Below, piece after piece: positions 52,415 through 52,512 of a stretch of 52,512 nucleotides of DNA (position 1 is the first letter of the stretch; every line of letters starts with the position of its first letter). The DNA comes from Pontibacterium granulatum. Lineage in GTDB: Bacteria > Pseudomonadota > Gammaproteobacteria > Pseudomonadales > Balneatricaceae. The stretch lies in contig NZ_JASBRH010000028.1 of the NCBI RefSeq assembly GCF_029961155.1, positions 1 through 52,512 on the forward strand, in the 5' to 3' direction. The translations under genes were made by a program, and so were the position numbers. The notes beneath the pieces are model-generated. The model searched no databases, had not been told where the DNA came from, and was given only the letters and a program-made list of their open reading frames with translations.

Positions 52415-52512
52415 ACATAACGAGGCTGTCGGATTAGACATTTTTCTGTGAAAACACCCATCTACCGCAGCTCTCCCTGTTCGTTTCAGCGTTTCGCCTG
52501 GTGCTTTTGATA
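52415..52512 (-). other. Cassette insertion point; attI or a further attC
   Basis: On the minus strand GCCTC-GTTATGTTTAAGGAG marks the start of the SEC-C cassette at the GTTATGT core. No partner arm for an attC is visible in the remaining 90 bases. It is therefore either the attI site beside an integrase gene to the right, or the end of another attC that continues beyond the window. Confidence 0.45.

Larger units (their letters stand above)
50721..52420 (-). mobile_element. Two integron gene cassettes (VOC and SEC-C)
   Basis: Two minus-strand genes, each with a short leader and followed closely by an attC-like site, lie end to end. Probable cassette limits are 50721-51200 (VOC) and 51201-52420 (SEC-C). 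The SEC-C cassette begins at a GTTATGT core, which is the exact reverse complement of the ACATAAC at its far end. The VOC cassette begins at GTTATAT and matches its end at six of seven. This is what circular cassettes inserted by an integron integrase look like. No integrase gene is in the window. Confidence 0.7.

Noticed and set aside
1-52512. tRNA, rRNA, CRISPR array or transposase
   Set aside because: None found by eye; repeats seen are palindromic elements and attC-like sites, not regularly spaced.

Overview
The window looks like chromosomal DNA of a marine gammaproteobacterium, most like Oceanospirillales relatives such as Marinobacterium, Neptunomonas or Amphritea. This placement is inferred from gene content, protein style and the LiuR-type regulation, not from a database search. 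About two thirds of it is one catabolic theme: uptake and oxidation of branched-chain amino acids (valine, leucine, isoleucine), plus the electron-transfer chain that takes electrons from the acyl-CoA dehydrogenases to quinone.

Layout. 1-2.8 kb: etfB (with the first codons of etfA at the left edge) diverges from ETF-ubiquinone oxidoreductase. 2.9-8 kb: an RND efflux operon (adaptor, pump, LysR regulator). 8.2-10.8 kb: two radical SAM genes and purU. 10.8-15.3 kb: a PhoD-like phosphatase, a DUF5610 protein, a membrane diguanylate cyclase and a 61-residue protein. 15.4-25 kb: MaoC and SDR genes, then the valine operon mmsA / acyl-CoA dehydrogenase / enoyl-CoA hydratase / 3-hydroxyisobutyryl-CoA hydrolase / mmsB / prpE, all on the minus strand, with the AraC regulator mmsR divergent. 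26-32.3 kb: a thiolase and a complete liv ABC transporter (livG, livF, binding protein, livH, livM). 32.6-42.3 kb: liuR-liuA-liuB-liuC-liuD-liuE for leucine, then an AhpD-like protein and an acyl-CoA synthetase. 42.4-50.7 kb: housekeeping and hypothetical genes (DUF502, a methyltransferase, a PAS-GGDEF protein, DUF3592, GFA, an EamA exporter, LysR, NYN). 50.7-52.5 kb: what looks like a short integron cassette array.

How the genes work together. LivG-F-SBP-H-M would import branched-chain amino acids. LiuA and the mms-operon dehydrogenase oxidise isovaleryl-CoA and isobutyryl-CoA. EtfBA and ETF-QO pass those electrons to quinone. LiuB/D, LiuC and LiuE take the leucine branch to acetoacetate and acetyl-CoA. 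The hydratase, hydrolase, MmsB and MmsA take valine to propionyl-CoA. The SDR and thiolase fit the isoleucine branch. LiuR-like palindromes lie before liuR, livG, the thiolase and the SDR, tying transport and catabolism into one regulon.

Points that deserve most attention: (1) attC-like sites flanking a VOC cassette and a SEC-C/HNH-like cassette at the right end; (2) a 42-codon ORF between liuC and liuD that repeats the LiuD N-terminus, carries a perfect hairpin, and stops inside the liuD start; (3) a recurring 18-bp motif close to ATTAGGGAAAACACTTAT in the etf, mms, SDR, liv and methyltransferase promoter regions; (4) an arginine in place of the Walker A lysine in LivF. No tRNA, rRNA, CRISPR array or transposase was seen.
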